Assembly: GCF_013415885.1 (NCBI RefSeq)
Contig: NZ_CP058910.1
Span: forward strand, 4,154,001 to 4,218,000
Source of the DNA: Halosimplex rubrum
GTDB lineage: Archaea > Halobacteriota > Halobacteria > Halobacteriales > Haloarculaceae
Length of the DNA: 64,000 nt
Direction of reading: 5' to 3'
Of the stretch, positions 26,021 through 33,988 are shown one piece after another; positions within the stretch are counted from its first letter, which is position 1, and each line of letters begins with the position of its first letter. The position numbers and the translations under genes are program-made. The notes under the pieces were generated by a model. The model searched no databases and was not told the DNA's origin. It saw only the letters and a program-made list of their open reading frames with translations.

Positions 26021-26899
26021 TCACTCGCTTGTCTCGCGCTCGCCGGTCCCCATCACCTCGTCGACCTCCTCGGAGAAGTCCGCCCGGCCGGTCTCGCGGA
26101 CGGCGCGGTCCACCTCTGACGCCTCGCGCTCGCTCGAACCGGCTCCGCCGGCGATCCCCCCGCTACGGACGGCGCCGGAGTCGCCGGCCAGCGGATCCCC
26201 GTCGCCGGTCCGCGGATCGCCGTCGCTCGTCGGCGTGTCGCGAACGCTCGCGTCGTTCGCCCCGCCGGTCTCGGCGGTCCCGAACAGGACGACTTCCAGG
26301 TCGGCGACCGCGCCGTCGATCGTCTCGTCGTCGGCCGGGACGCGGATCGGGTCGGCGTCGCCGGCGACGCCGACTTCGAGCACGCGGTCGCGGGTCAGCA
26401 GGTAGACGCCGAAGACGAAGACGGCGAACAGCACCAGCAGGGCGCCGATCGTGCGGGCGAACTCGTCGGTACGGGCGATCAGCGAGAGGAACCGCTGCAA
26501 CATCGCGAGTAATCCGCCCATCCCGAGCTGGCCGGCGCCCGCGCCCGCGAAGGCGTCGGTCGGAACGAACGACCCGAAGTCGACGAAGACGCCGACCGCC
26601 AGCAGGACGGCACCGTAGATACCGAGCCGGCCGCCGTGTCGGATGAGGTTGTCCTCGCCTTCGTGGCCGGCGCGCACGTCGGCGACGTTCGGCAGCTCGA
26701 CCGCGCGGTAGTTCTCCCCGTCGCCGTCCGGAGTGAACGCCAGCAGCCGATGCGAGGTGACGACGACGCGGTTGTCCTCGCCCAGTTCGAGCCGCTCGCG
26801 GACCGACTCCCCGTCGTACAGCAGGTCGTCGACCGACCCGGCCCACGCCCGCCCACCCGTCCCCCGGACGCTGTCGACGAACCGCCGGAGTCGGGACAT
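26021..26899 (-). CDS. membrane protein with PH-like N-terminal domain
   Basis: 292 aa. Residues 20-90 (DDLLYDGESVRERL, VVVTSHRLLAFTP) look like a bacterial PH-type domain. Two or three membrane helices follow (residues ~90-175), then a further soluble strand-rich part and an acidic, Gly/Ser-rich disordered tail of ~90 residues. Function unknown. The gene is monocistronic and divergent from the next. Confidence 0.7.
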   Translation of the reverse strand: MSRLRRFVDSVRGTGGRAWAGSVDDLLYDGESVRERLELGEDNRVVVTSHRLLAFTPDGDGENYRAVELPNVADVRAGHEGEDNLIRHGGRLGIYGAVLLAVGVFVDFGSFVPTDAFAGAGAGQLGMGGLLAMLQRFLSLIARTDEFARTIGALLVLFAVFVFGVYLLTRDRVLEVGVAGDADPIRVPADDETIDGAVADLEVVLFGTAETGGANDASVRDTPTSDGDPRTGDGDPLAGDSGAVRSGGIAGGAGSSEREASEVDRAVRETGRADFSEEVDEVMGTGERETSE

Positions 26900-27015
26900 A
26901 TCTCCCCCTGTCGCGCGCTAGGTCTTGAAACTGTGGCCCGGAGTCTCGCGATCGATACGCGGGACAGTCGGGTAGGCACCTCATTACTACCTCGGTGACC
27001 GCGCGAACGCGACGC

Positions 27016-27690
27016 ATGTTCGACGCCCTCCGGTCGAAGCCGGTCGCGGCGGCCTGTCGCTGGGCGCTGGTCGTCGCGGTCACCGGCGTCGAGGCGGCGG
27101 CGCTGTCGGTCTGGTTGGCGCTGCTCGTCGGGGCGACCCCCGTCTCGCGGGCGGTCGCCGTCGGCGTAGTCGTGCTCGCCGCCGGCCTCCTCGTCGGCCA
27201 GTTCCTGATCGACGTGGCCGTCAACGGGCCCGCCGTCGGGTTCCCGCTCGGACGGACGCTCGGCGTCGCCCTCAGCGAGACCGCGCTCTGGACGGGGTGG
27301 CTGGCCGCCGTCGCCGCCCTCGGCGGCCCGCGCGGCGCGTTCGTCGGCGGCGTCGCCTTCGCCGTCGCGCTCGCCGTCCAGCACACCGCCGAGGTCGACG
27401 CCCTCCGCGGGGCGCCGCTGGGGTCGCGACTCGTCGACCCCAGCACCGTCGGCTACAGCCTCGTCACCGCCGCCGGGGCGACCGCCTGGCTCTCCCTGGA
27501 GACGGGACTCGCGAGCGTCGGCCCGCTCGCCGGCCTCGCCGCGGACGCCGGCTTCGCGCCCGAAACGGTCGGGTTCGTCGCGCTCGCCGGCGCGTTGCTG
27601 GTCGAACACGTCGTCGGCGTCGCGGTCGCGCGTCGCGAGTGCGCCGAGCGGACGGCGCCGACCTGGTTCCGCCGGCGTTCGTGGACGTGA
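27016..27690 (+). CDS. multi-pass membrane protein, function unknown
   Basis: 224 aa with about six hydrophobic helices rich in Ala/Val/Gly and a basic C-terminus (WFRRRSWT). Start set at MFDALRSKPV; a GTG at 26995 would add seven basic residues. No conserved charged motif inside the helices, so transporter or enzyme function cannot be argued. Confidence 0.65.
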   Translation: MFDALRSKPVAAACRWALVVAVTGVEAAALSVWLALLVGATPVSRAVAVGVVVLAAGLLVGQFLIDVAVNGPAVGFPLGRTLGVALSETALWTGWLAAVAALGGPRGAFVGGVAFAVALAVQHTAEVDALRGAPLGSRLVDPSTVGYSLVTAAGATAWLSLETGLASVGPLAGLAADAGFAPETVGFVALAGALLVEHVVGVAVARRECAERTAPTWFRRRSWT

Positions 27691-27778
27691 GCGCGGCGGC
27701 CGGGCGCCCCCGGAGACGCGGTCGCCCGCGACTGTCGGATCCGCTGGCTACAAACCCGCGCGCGTTCCACGTGAGGGT

Positions 27779-28042
27779 ATGAGCGACGACACCGTCAGGT
27801 GCTGGCTGGTCGACCGGATCTCCCGCGACGAGAACCTCGTCACGCTGGTGTACGCGACCCCCGACGGCGAGCGCCAGCTCACCAAACAGCTCTCCTTCCG
27901 GTTGCTCTCGCGCAAGCCCACTACGGCGGCCGTCGACGTCGACCCCGAGAAGCTGGAGCCGACGGCCGACGACGAGCGCGAGCGCTACGCGACGCAGGCC
28001 CGGTCGATGGCCGACTCGCACGACCCCGACGACGAGGTCTGA
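27779..28042 (+). CDS. small haloarchaeal protein, function unknown
   Basis: 87 aa: an N-terminal strand-rich part (VRCWLVDRISRDENLVTLVY, then ERQLTKQLSF) and an acidic helical tail ending DDEV. No transmembrane segment or cysteine. Codon use is typical of the genome. It lies 96 bp before the ABC exporter operon and is not obviously part of it. Confidence 0.65.
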   Translation: MSDDTVRCWLVDRISRDENLVTLVYATPDGERQLTKQLSFRLLSRKPTTAAVDVDPEKLEPTADDERERYATQARSMADSHDPDDEV

Positions 28043-28138
28043 GCCGGTCGCCGGCCCCGTCGCCGACGCTCGCGGATCCGTCCGTCGGAGGCCGAGAGTG
28101 TATCAAAACCTAAATCGGAGGGCGCGAAAGGCCCGGCC

Positions 28139-29185
28139 ATGCCAGCGATCGAACTCGACGGCGTGGCGAAACGCTTCGACGACGTCACCGCCTTGCGGGG
28201 GGTCGACATGACCGTCGAGGACGGGGACGTGTTCGGGTTTCTGGGGCCCAACGGCGCCGGCAAGACGACGACCATCGACATCCTCCTCGATTTCGTCCGG
28301 CCGACCGCCGGCTCGGCCGAAGTCCTCGGGATGGACGCCCGCGAGGACTCGGAAGCCATCCGGGAGCGACTGGGGGTGCTCCCGGAGGGCTATGACCTGT
28401 ACGACCGGCTGACCGGCCGCCACCACATCGAGTTCGTCGGCGAGGCCAAGCGGGCCGACCCCGACCCGGAGGCCATCGCCGAGCGCGTCGGCCTCGACCG
28501 CGAGGACTTGGACCGGACAGTCGAGGGCTACTCCCGCGGGATGGCCCAGCGGCTCGCGCTGGGGATGGCCCTCGTCGGCGAACCGGACCTGCTTATCCTC
28601 GACGAGCCCTCCTCGGGACTCGACCCCAACGGCGCGCGCCTGATGCGCCGGATCGTCCGCGAGGAGAACGAGCGCGGCGCGACGGTCTTTTTCTCCAGTC
28701 ACATCCTCGGACAGGTCGAAGCCGTCTGCGACCGCGTCGCAATCCTCCAGGACGGCGAGGTGATCGCCGTCGACACCGTCGAGGGGCTGCGCGAGGCGAC
28801 CGACACCGGGACGCGCCTGGTCGTCAGCGTCGCCCCCGACGACATCGAGGCGGCCGCCGACGCCGCCCGCGACGTCGACGCCGTCGAGGACGCCGCCGTC
28901 GAGGGCGACGACCTGGTCGTGACCGTCGACAGCGACGCGAAGATGACCGTCCTCACCGCCATCGAGGACGCCGGGGTCGCGGTCGACGACTTCGAGACCG
29001 AGGAGGCGTCGCTGGAGGACCTGTTCGCCGCCTACACCGACGCGGGGGCCGACGCCGCCCCGGCGGCGACCGCGGGCGGCGGGAGCGATGCGGACGCCGA
29101 CGGCGACGACGGCGACGACGCCGACGACGCCGACGGTGGTGCGGAGGGAGAGGCCGACGGCGAAGACGGAGGTGAGGACCGATGA
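28139..29185 (+). CDS. ABC-2 type exporter ATPase
   Basis: 348 aa. Walker A GPNGAGKTT at 36-44, signature YSRGMAQRLALGMA, Walker B LLILDEPSSGLDPNG, switch region FFSSHILGQVEAV. After residue 215 is the usual C-terminal accessory region, then a ~50-residue Asp/Ala/Gly tail of simple sequence. It drives the permease encoded by the overlapping next gene (ATGA). Resembles NosF/CcmA-like haloarchaeal exporters; cargo unknown. Confidence 0.9.
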   Translation: MPAIELDGVAKRFDDVTALRGVDMTVEDGDVFGFLGPNGAGKTTTIDILLDFVRPTAGSAEVLGMDAREDSEAIRERLGVLPEGYDLYDRLTGRHHIEFVGEAKRADPDPEAIAERVGLDREDLDRTVEGYSRGMAQRLALGMALVGEPDLLILDEPSSGLDPNGARLMRRIVREENERGATVFFSSHILGQVEAVCDRVAILQDGEVIAVDTVEGLREATDTGTRLVVSVAPDDIEAAADAARDVDAVEDAAVEGDDLVVTVDSDAKMTVLTAIEDAGVAVDDFETEEASLEDLFAAYTDAGADAAPAATAGGGSDADADGDDGDDADDADGGAEGEADGEDGGEDR

Positions 29186-30216
29186 GCGCGGATTCGGGGA
29201 ACGAGAGCGGCGGTCTCGACGGCGCGCTCCGGGACGCGTTCGACTGGTACCCGGTCGCCAAAAAGGAGTTCCGCGACGCCATCCGGTCGAAGGGGCTGTG
29301 GGTTCTCTCCTTCCTGTTCACGGCGCTGTTCGTCATCCCGGCCGCGCGCAACTGGTGGACCCTGCGCGGTGCCCAGCAGGTGCCGCGCCGCCTGCAGGAG
29401 TTCGGTCTGCAGACGGCGATCTCCCGGCCGTACCTGGACATCGTCACGCTGCTGGTGCCCATCGTCGTCATCTTCGCGGCCTACGCGGCGGTCTCCGACG
29501 AGCGCACCAGCGGGTCGCTGAAGGTCCTCCTGTCGCTGCCGTTCTCCCGCCGCGACGTGATCGTCGGGAAAGTGGTCGGCCGGAGCGCCGTCGTCGGCGT
29601 CCCGCTGCTCGCCGCGCTCGGGCTGACGGGCCTGTTTTTCGCCGTCTCGCCGTTCACGTTCAAGATCGGCGTCTTCGCGTGGTTCGTCCTGTTCACGGTC
29701 GCGTTCACCCTGGTCTTCACCGCCTTCGTCGTCAGCATCTCCGGCGCGATGTCGACGAACCTCCGGTCGCTGGCCGGCGCCGGCATCGTCTACTTCTATC
29801 TCTCCTTCGGCTGGAACGCGCTCGCGAACTCGATCGGCGACGTGCTCGCCAACTACGCCGGAATCGAGGGCGCGCTGCGCTGGCAGATCGTCCTGTTCGT
29901 CAAACTGCTGAGCCCGACCCAGGCGTACAAGACGCTGACCAACTCGATGCTCGGCGAGGGCGCGGGCGCCGCGACGACCGCCCGCTACGGCATGTTCCAG
30001 CAGAGTCAGGAGGCCATGAGCACCATCTGCGGCGGCGTGCTCGGTGGGACCCCGTCGGTCCGCCAGACCATGTTCGGTAACCAGACCGTCTGCGAAGCGG
30101 GCGGCTCCGGCGTCCCGTTCTACTTCTCGGACCCCGCCGTCTTCGCGAGTTTCCTCGTCTGGATCGGCCTCGCCGCCGCGATCAGCTACTACACCTTCGA
30201 CCGGGTGGACCTCTAA
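29182..30216 (+). CDS. ABC-2 type exporter permease
   Basis: 344 aa with six membrane helices. VAKKEFRDAIRSKGLWVLS at the N-terminus and SDERTSGSLKVLLSLPFSRRD (about 110-130) are hallmark ABC-2 elements. A large extracytoplasmic loop between helices 5 and 6 (residues ~235-310) contains cysteines (ICGG, TVCEAGG) that may form a disulfide. Its ATG overlaps the ATPase stop by 4 bp. Confidence 0.88.
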   Translation: MSADSGNESGGLDGALRDAFDWYPVAKKEFRDAIRSKGLWVLSFLFTALFVIPAARNWWTLRGAQQVPRRLQEFGLQTAISRPYLDIVTLLVPIVVIFAAYAAVSDERTSGSLKVLLSLPFSRRDVIVGKVVGRSAVVGVPLLAALGLTGLFFAVSPFTFKIGVFAWFVLFTVAFTLVFTAFVVSISGAMSTNLRSLAGAGIVYFYLSFGWNALANSIGDVLANYAGIEGALRWQIVLFVKLLSPTQAYKTLTNSMLGEGAGAATTARYGMFQQSQEAMSTICGGVLGGTPSVRQTMFGNQTVCEAGGSGVPFYFSDPAVFASFLVWIGLAAAISYYTFDRVDL

Positions 30217-30220
30217 CCGT

Positions 30221-30275
30221 CGTTCGTTCCGGTCGTATCCGATTCGTTCGTTCCGGTCGTATCCGATTCGTTCGT
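30221..30275. repeat. 24-bp tandem repeat, 2.3 copies
   Basis: Unit CGTTCGTTCCGGTCGTATCC plus GATT, perfect in two copies (30221-30244 and 30245-30268) with a partial third. It begins 5 bp after the exporter permease stop. Probably a replication-slippage duplication in a 3' untranslated region; no hairpin function seen. Confidence 0.85.
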
Positions 30276-30356
30276 CCCCTCCGGTGGCGCTTTGCTCCGA
30301 GATCGGCGACTCCGACAGCGCTCGCCGTCCCTGTCGAGAGCCGTGGCGCCGTCGTG

Positions 30357-30662
30357 CTAGAGTGCCGCGCCGAACAGCCCCAGGACGGTCTGGAGGAGGA
30401 GGAACACGAGCGCGAGCACGAAGAGCGCGACCACTGTCACGATGACGACCGTCTGGAGAGTCGAGTCCTCGCTCGTAGCGGCCCCGTCGCCCCTGCCGAC
30501 TTCGCCGTCGCCGTCGATGTACCCCATCGACCGAAGTGTTCCGGTCGCGGAGTCGTCCGGGCCCTCCTCCCCCACGTCGACGTTTCCATCTGCACCCCCT
30601 GTCTCGGAACTGTTCAGCTCCCCTCTCCCGCGGTCCGGTCCCCCGTCGCCGTTTCGGCTCAT
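30357..30662 (-). CDS. small single-pass membrane protein
   Basis: 101 aa. Residues 1-70 are acidic, Gly/Ser/Asp-rich and disordered. A single strongly hydrophobic helix covers residues ~73-97 and ends LFGAAL. It is a C-terminally anchored protein facing the cytoplasm. The region SMGYIDGDGEVG is the only ordered-looking stretch before the helix. Family not named. Confidence 0.7.
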   Translation of the reverse strand: MSRNGDGGPDRGRGELNSSETGGADGNVDVGEEGPDDSATGTLRSMGYIDGDGEVGRGDGAATSEDSTLQTVVIVTVVALFVLALVFLLLQTVLGLFGAAL

Positions 30663-30735
30663 ATGTATTCGAGTCGACAGACGGGGATAAGCTTTCTCCA
30701 GCGATCCGGCCCCGACCCCGCTCGCGACGCCGGCG

Positions 30736-32829
30736 TCAGGCCCCCACCTCGACGCCGTACTCCCGCAGTTTCGACTCGAACGCCTCGACGCCGTCCAGTG
30801 TCTCGACCCCGTGTTCGGCGGCGTCGTCGCGTTTGGTCTGGCCCGGATTCGACCCGAGGACGAGGAAGTCCGTGTTGCTCGACACCGAACTCGTCGCCGA
30901 GCCGCCGGCCCGCTCGACCAGATCCTGGGCGTCGCCGCGGGTGTAGCCGTCGAGCGACCCGGTGAAGACGAAGGTGAGCCCGTCGAGCGCGTCACCGGTC
31001 TCCGTCTCGGCTTCCCGGGGGTCGACGTGGGCGAGCAACCGGTCGAGCACGTCGCGGTTGGCCTCGCTGTCGAAGAAGTCGCGGATCTCCGCCGCGACGG
31101 TCGGCCCCACGTCCTCGACGGCCTGGAGGTCGTCCTCGCCGGCCGCGCGGACGGCGTCGAAGGTGCCGAAGTACCGGGCGAGCGACGCGGCGACGGTCTC
31201 GCCGACCTCGGGGATGCCGATGGCGGTGAGGAAATCGGCGAGCGGCGGCTCGCGGGCCTCGTCGAGTTCGGCGATCAGGTTCTCGGCGCTCCTCGCCCCC
31301 CACCCCTCCAGGTCGGTCAGGTCCTCGACCGTCAGCTCGTAGAGGTCTGCCACGTCGGCGACGAGGCCGGCGTCGAGCAGTTGCTGGACGCGCTCCTCGC
31401 CGACCCCCTCGATGTCGAGGCCCTTGCGGGAGGCGTAGTGCTGGACCGACCGCTCGCGCTGGGCGCGACAGCCCAGCCCCCCCGAGCAGAAGGCCATCGG
31501 ACCGTCGCGCTCGACGGGGCTGGCGCAGACCGGGCAGGTCTCGGGGAACGCGAAGTGACCGTCGCCGTCGGCGTCGGTGACCTCGGCGACCTCGGGGATC
31601 ACGTCGCCCGCGCGGCGGACGCGGACCTCGTCGCCGATCCCCACGCCGAGGCGCTCGATCTCGGCGGGGTTGTGCAGGGAGGCCCGCGAGACCGTGACGC
31701 CGCCGACTTCGACGGGGTCCATCAGCGCCACCGGGGTGAGCCGGCCGGTCCGGCCGACCTGGACGACCACGTCCCGGACCGTCGTGTGCTCGCTGCGGGC
31801 GGGGAACTTGTAGGCGAACGCCCAGCGGGGCGCTCGCGAGGTGGCGCCCAGCTCCTCGCAGGCGTCGGTGTCGTCGACGGAGATCACGACGCCGTCGATC
31901 TCGTAGTCCAGATCGTCGCGTTCGTCCAGCCGGGCGTCGCGGTAGTCGATGGCGGCCTCGATGTCCGGTTTCAGGTCGGTCTTCTCGCAGACGCGGAGCC
32001 CCCACTCGGGAAGGGTCTCGTGCATCTCCCAGCGGGTGTCGAACTCCGTTCCGGCGAGGGTGTCGAAGAAGAACACGGAGAGCGGGCGCTCCGCCGTCAC
32101 GGACGGGTCCAGTTGCCGGAGCGTCCCGGCGGCGGCGTTGCGGGGGTTGGCGAAGGGGTCGTCGCCCCGTTCGACGAGCTCGCGGTTGTACTCCTGGAAC
32201 GCTGGCTTGGGCATGTACACCTCGCCGCGAACCGCGAGGAAGTCGGGGTGGTCGCCCCGGAGGCGCTGGGGGACGCTGGGGATGGTGCGGACGTTCTCGG
32301 TCACGTCGTCGCCCGCCTGACCGTCGCCGCGGGTGGCCGCCCGCTGGAAGACGCCGTCCTCGTAGACGACCTCGACGGAGAGGCCGTCGAACTTCGGCTC
32401 GCAGTAGTACTCGAGTTCGCCCGCCCAGTCGGCCGATTCGAGCCCCTGCCGGACGCGGCGGTCGAACTCCCGGACTGCCTCGGCCTCGCCGCCCTGGTCG
32501 ATCGAGCGCATGGGCGCGACGTGTTCCACGTCGGGGAGTTCGTCGCGGGGCGCACCGCCGACGCGCCGGGTCGGGCTGTCCTCGGTGCGGACGTCGAACT
32601 TCTCCTCGAGGTCGCGCAGTCGGGAAAAGAGAGCGTCGTAGGCGCGGTCGTCGATAGCGGGGTCGTTCTCGACGTAGTAGCGGTGGTCGTGGTAGCGGAT
32701 CGCCTCGCGGAGCCGCTCGGCCTGGACCGCGGCGTCGGCCTCGGTCAGGGCCTCGACCGGGTCGAAGTCGGTCGGCGGCTCGTCGAGATAGGGGTTGTCC
32801 GCGGGCGGGTCGGCCGCGTCGTCGCTCAT
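30736..32829 (-). CDS. ligA: NAD-dependent DNA ligase
   Basis: 697 aa. Domain Ia (residues 30-95), adenylation lysine Lys146 in CEPKFDGLS, OB fold, Cys4 zinc finger (CPVCASPV and AFCSGGLGC), helix-hairpin-helix repeats and a C-terminal BRCT domain (LDGLTFVFTGSLDGYTRG). It seals nicks using NAD+. Archaeal replication normally uses an ATP ligase; haloarchaea also carry this bacterial-type enzyme, thought to be acquired by transfer. Codon use matches its neighbours, so the transfer is old. Confidence 0.96.
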   Translation of the reverse strand: MSDDAADPPADNPYLDEPPTDFDPVEALTEADAAVQAERLREAIRYHDHRYYVENDPAIDDRAYDALFSRLRDLEEKFDVRTEDSPTRRVGGAPRDELPDVEHVAPMRSIDQGGEAEAVREFDRRVRQGLESADWAGELEYYCEPKFDGLSVEVVYEDGVFQRAATRGDGQAGDDVTENVRTIPSVPQRLRGDHPDFLAVRGEVYMPKPAFQEYNRELVERGDDPFANPRNAAAGTLRQLDPSVTAERPLSVFFFDTLAGTEFDTRWEMHETLPEWGLRVCEKTDLKPDIEAAIDYRDARLDERDDLDYEIDGVVISVDDTDACEELGATSRAPRWAFAYKFPARSEHTTVRDVVVQVGRTGRLTPVALMDPVEVGGVTVSRASLHNPAEIERLGVGIGDEVRVRRAGDVIPEVAEVTDADGDGHFAFPETCPVCASPVERDGPMAFCSGGLGCRAQRERSVQHYASRKGLDIEGVGEERVQQLLDAGLVADVADLYELTVEDLTDLEGWGARSAENLIAELDEAREPPLADFLTAIGIPEVGETVAASLARYFGTFDAVRAAGEDDLQAVEDVGPTVAAEIRDFFDSEANRDVLDRLLAHVDPREAETETGDALDGLTFVFTGSLDGYTRGDAQDLVERAGGSATSSVSSNTDFLVLGSNPGQTKRDDAAEHGVETLDGVEAFESKLREYGVEVGA

Positions 32830-32907
32830 TGCACCTCTCTCGCGGCGGCACCCTCTTTGAAGGTTCGGTGCGAGGTCACCGACCCGCGCGGGCGGCCTCG
32901 GGAGCGG

Positions 32908-33168
32908 TCACTCCCCGGCGCTCACTTTCCAGGTCGTGCTCGACGAGCGACCCCACTGCTCGATGGTCACGTCGTCGGTGCGGTCGGCGAGGATGCCCAT
33001 GTTGATCCCCACCTCCTTCGACGAGAGGTCCAGGTCGTCGGCGACGTACTTGGCCTTCAGGTAGGCGGTCCCGTCGACCCGGTCGCACAGGTACGAGAGG
33101 AGTCGCGCCTGCGTCTCGGACAGCGAGGGCCTCGCGATCGACCCGTTCCGGCCGGCTGGCGTGGGCAT
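32908..33168 (-). CDS. 86-aa winged-helix-like protein (DUF7123-like)
   Basis: Core SETQARLLSYLCDRVDGTAYLKAKYVADDLDLSSKEVG (residues ~17-54), then EQWGRSSSTTWKV. The helix-turn-helix-like spacing and the terminal WGRSSxTTW motif are shared by small haloarchaeal proteins I recall as DUF7123. It may bind DNA. Start at MPTPAGRNG, 85 bp after the opsin-like gene on the same strand. Confidence 0.75.
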   Translation of the reverse strand: MPTPAGRNGSIARPSLSETQARLLSYLCDRVDGTAYLKAKYVADDLDLSSKEVGINMGILADRTDDVTIEQWGRSSSTTWKVSAGE

Positions 33169-33253
33169 GGTCGAGCGAACGACGCGCCGACACATCGTTA
33201 TGCGCCGTATTCCGTCCGGAAAGCGGGGTGTTCTCCGACGACCGGGAACGCGG

Positions 33254-33988
33254 TCAGTCGCCGCGGGCGGCGCCCGGGCGGTCGGGTTCGGCATCCGGTC
33301 GCACGGCGTCGAGCAGCTCGTCGCCGGCGTCGTCGACCTCGATCGCGTCGACGTTGGCGAACAGGAAGCCGGCGAACCCGACGCGGATCAGCAGGTCCAT
33401 GTACGCCCCCACGGTGCTGACGACGAACTCGTCGAACACCTGCGCGACCGAGAGCAGGGTGAACGCGATGAGCATCCCGATCAGGAAGAGGAGGAGGTTC
33501 CGCGCCTTCCAGTGGAGGAGGCGCTGCCGGTCGGGGAGTCGTTGAGCGCGCTCCCAGACCCGGCCGAGCAGGAGGTACGCGAACAGGACTTGCCCGACGA
33601 TCATCACGAACAGGCCGACGATCCCGGCGGTGCCGCCGAGGATCACTCCGCCGTTGAACGCGACGACCTGGACCACCGGGACGACGACGAAGACGCCGAC
33701 CATTCGGCGGGATTCGCCGGCGAGCAGGGCCGTTATCCCCCACAGTACGGAGTAGGCGATCAGGTCGTCGGCTATCCCCGGCGCGTCGAGACTGGTTCCG
33801 CCGATGTCAGTACCGACACCGAGCGCGATCAGCACCGTCGCGACCAGCGAGACGCCGAGGACGACCAGGACGGGATAACAGTACTGTCTCCGGGACGCCG
33901 AGATCTCCCGGAGCCAACCGAGCAGGACGACGAGCGCGACGGCCTGCACGGCGGCCGAGGCCCAGAAGACGACCGACGACTCAATCAT
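33254..33988 (-). CDS. lysine-less opsin homologue (sensory rhodopsin II-like)
   Basis: 244 aa with seven membrane helices. It aligns end to end with sensory rhodopsin II: FWASAAVQAVALVVL with helix A, TVLIALGVG with helix B, APGIADDLIAY with helix C, RNLLLFLIG with helix F, AYMDLLIRVGF with helix G. In helix G the retinal Schiff-base Lys (K205 in N. pharaonis SRII) is Arg202. Pocket aromatics W171, Y174 and W178 are Ile170, Leu173 and Thr177; R72 is Gly71. Kept are the counter-ion Asp positions (Asp74, Asp198) and Tyr196, the partner of HtrII Asn74. It overlaps the transducer gene by 8 bp, as in htrII-sopII. It cannot bind retinal covalently; likely a taxis receptor for another stimulus. Confidence 0.85.
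   Translation of the reverse strand: MIESSVVFWASAAVQAVALVVLLGWLREISASRRQYCYPVLVVLGVSLVATVLIALGVGTDIGGTSLDAPGIADDLIAYSVLWGITALLAGESRRMVGVFVVVPVVQVVAFNGGVILGGTAGIVGLFVMIVGQVLFAYLLLGRVWERAQRLPDRQRLLHWKARNLLLFLIGMLIAFTLLSVAQVFDEFVVSTVGAYMDLLIRVGFAGFLFANVDAIEVDDAGDELLDAVRPDAEPDRPGAARGD

Noticed and set aside
30221-30275. CRISPR array
   Set aside because: Direct head-to-tail units with no spacers and no cas genes nearby.
30811-33420. An 869-codon open frame on the plus strand
   Set aside because: Antisense to ligA and its neighbour; ligA is certain from its motifs.
33254-33988. A functional light-sensing rhodopsin
   Set aside because: The lysine that binds retinal is arginine and the aromatic pocket residues are replaced, so ordinary photochemistry is not possible.
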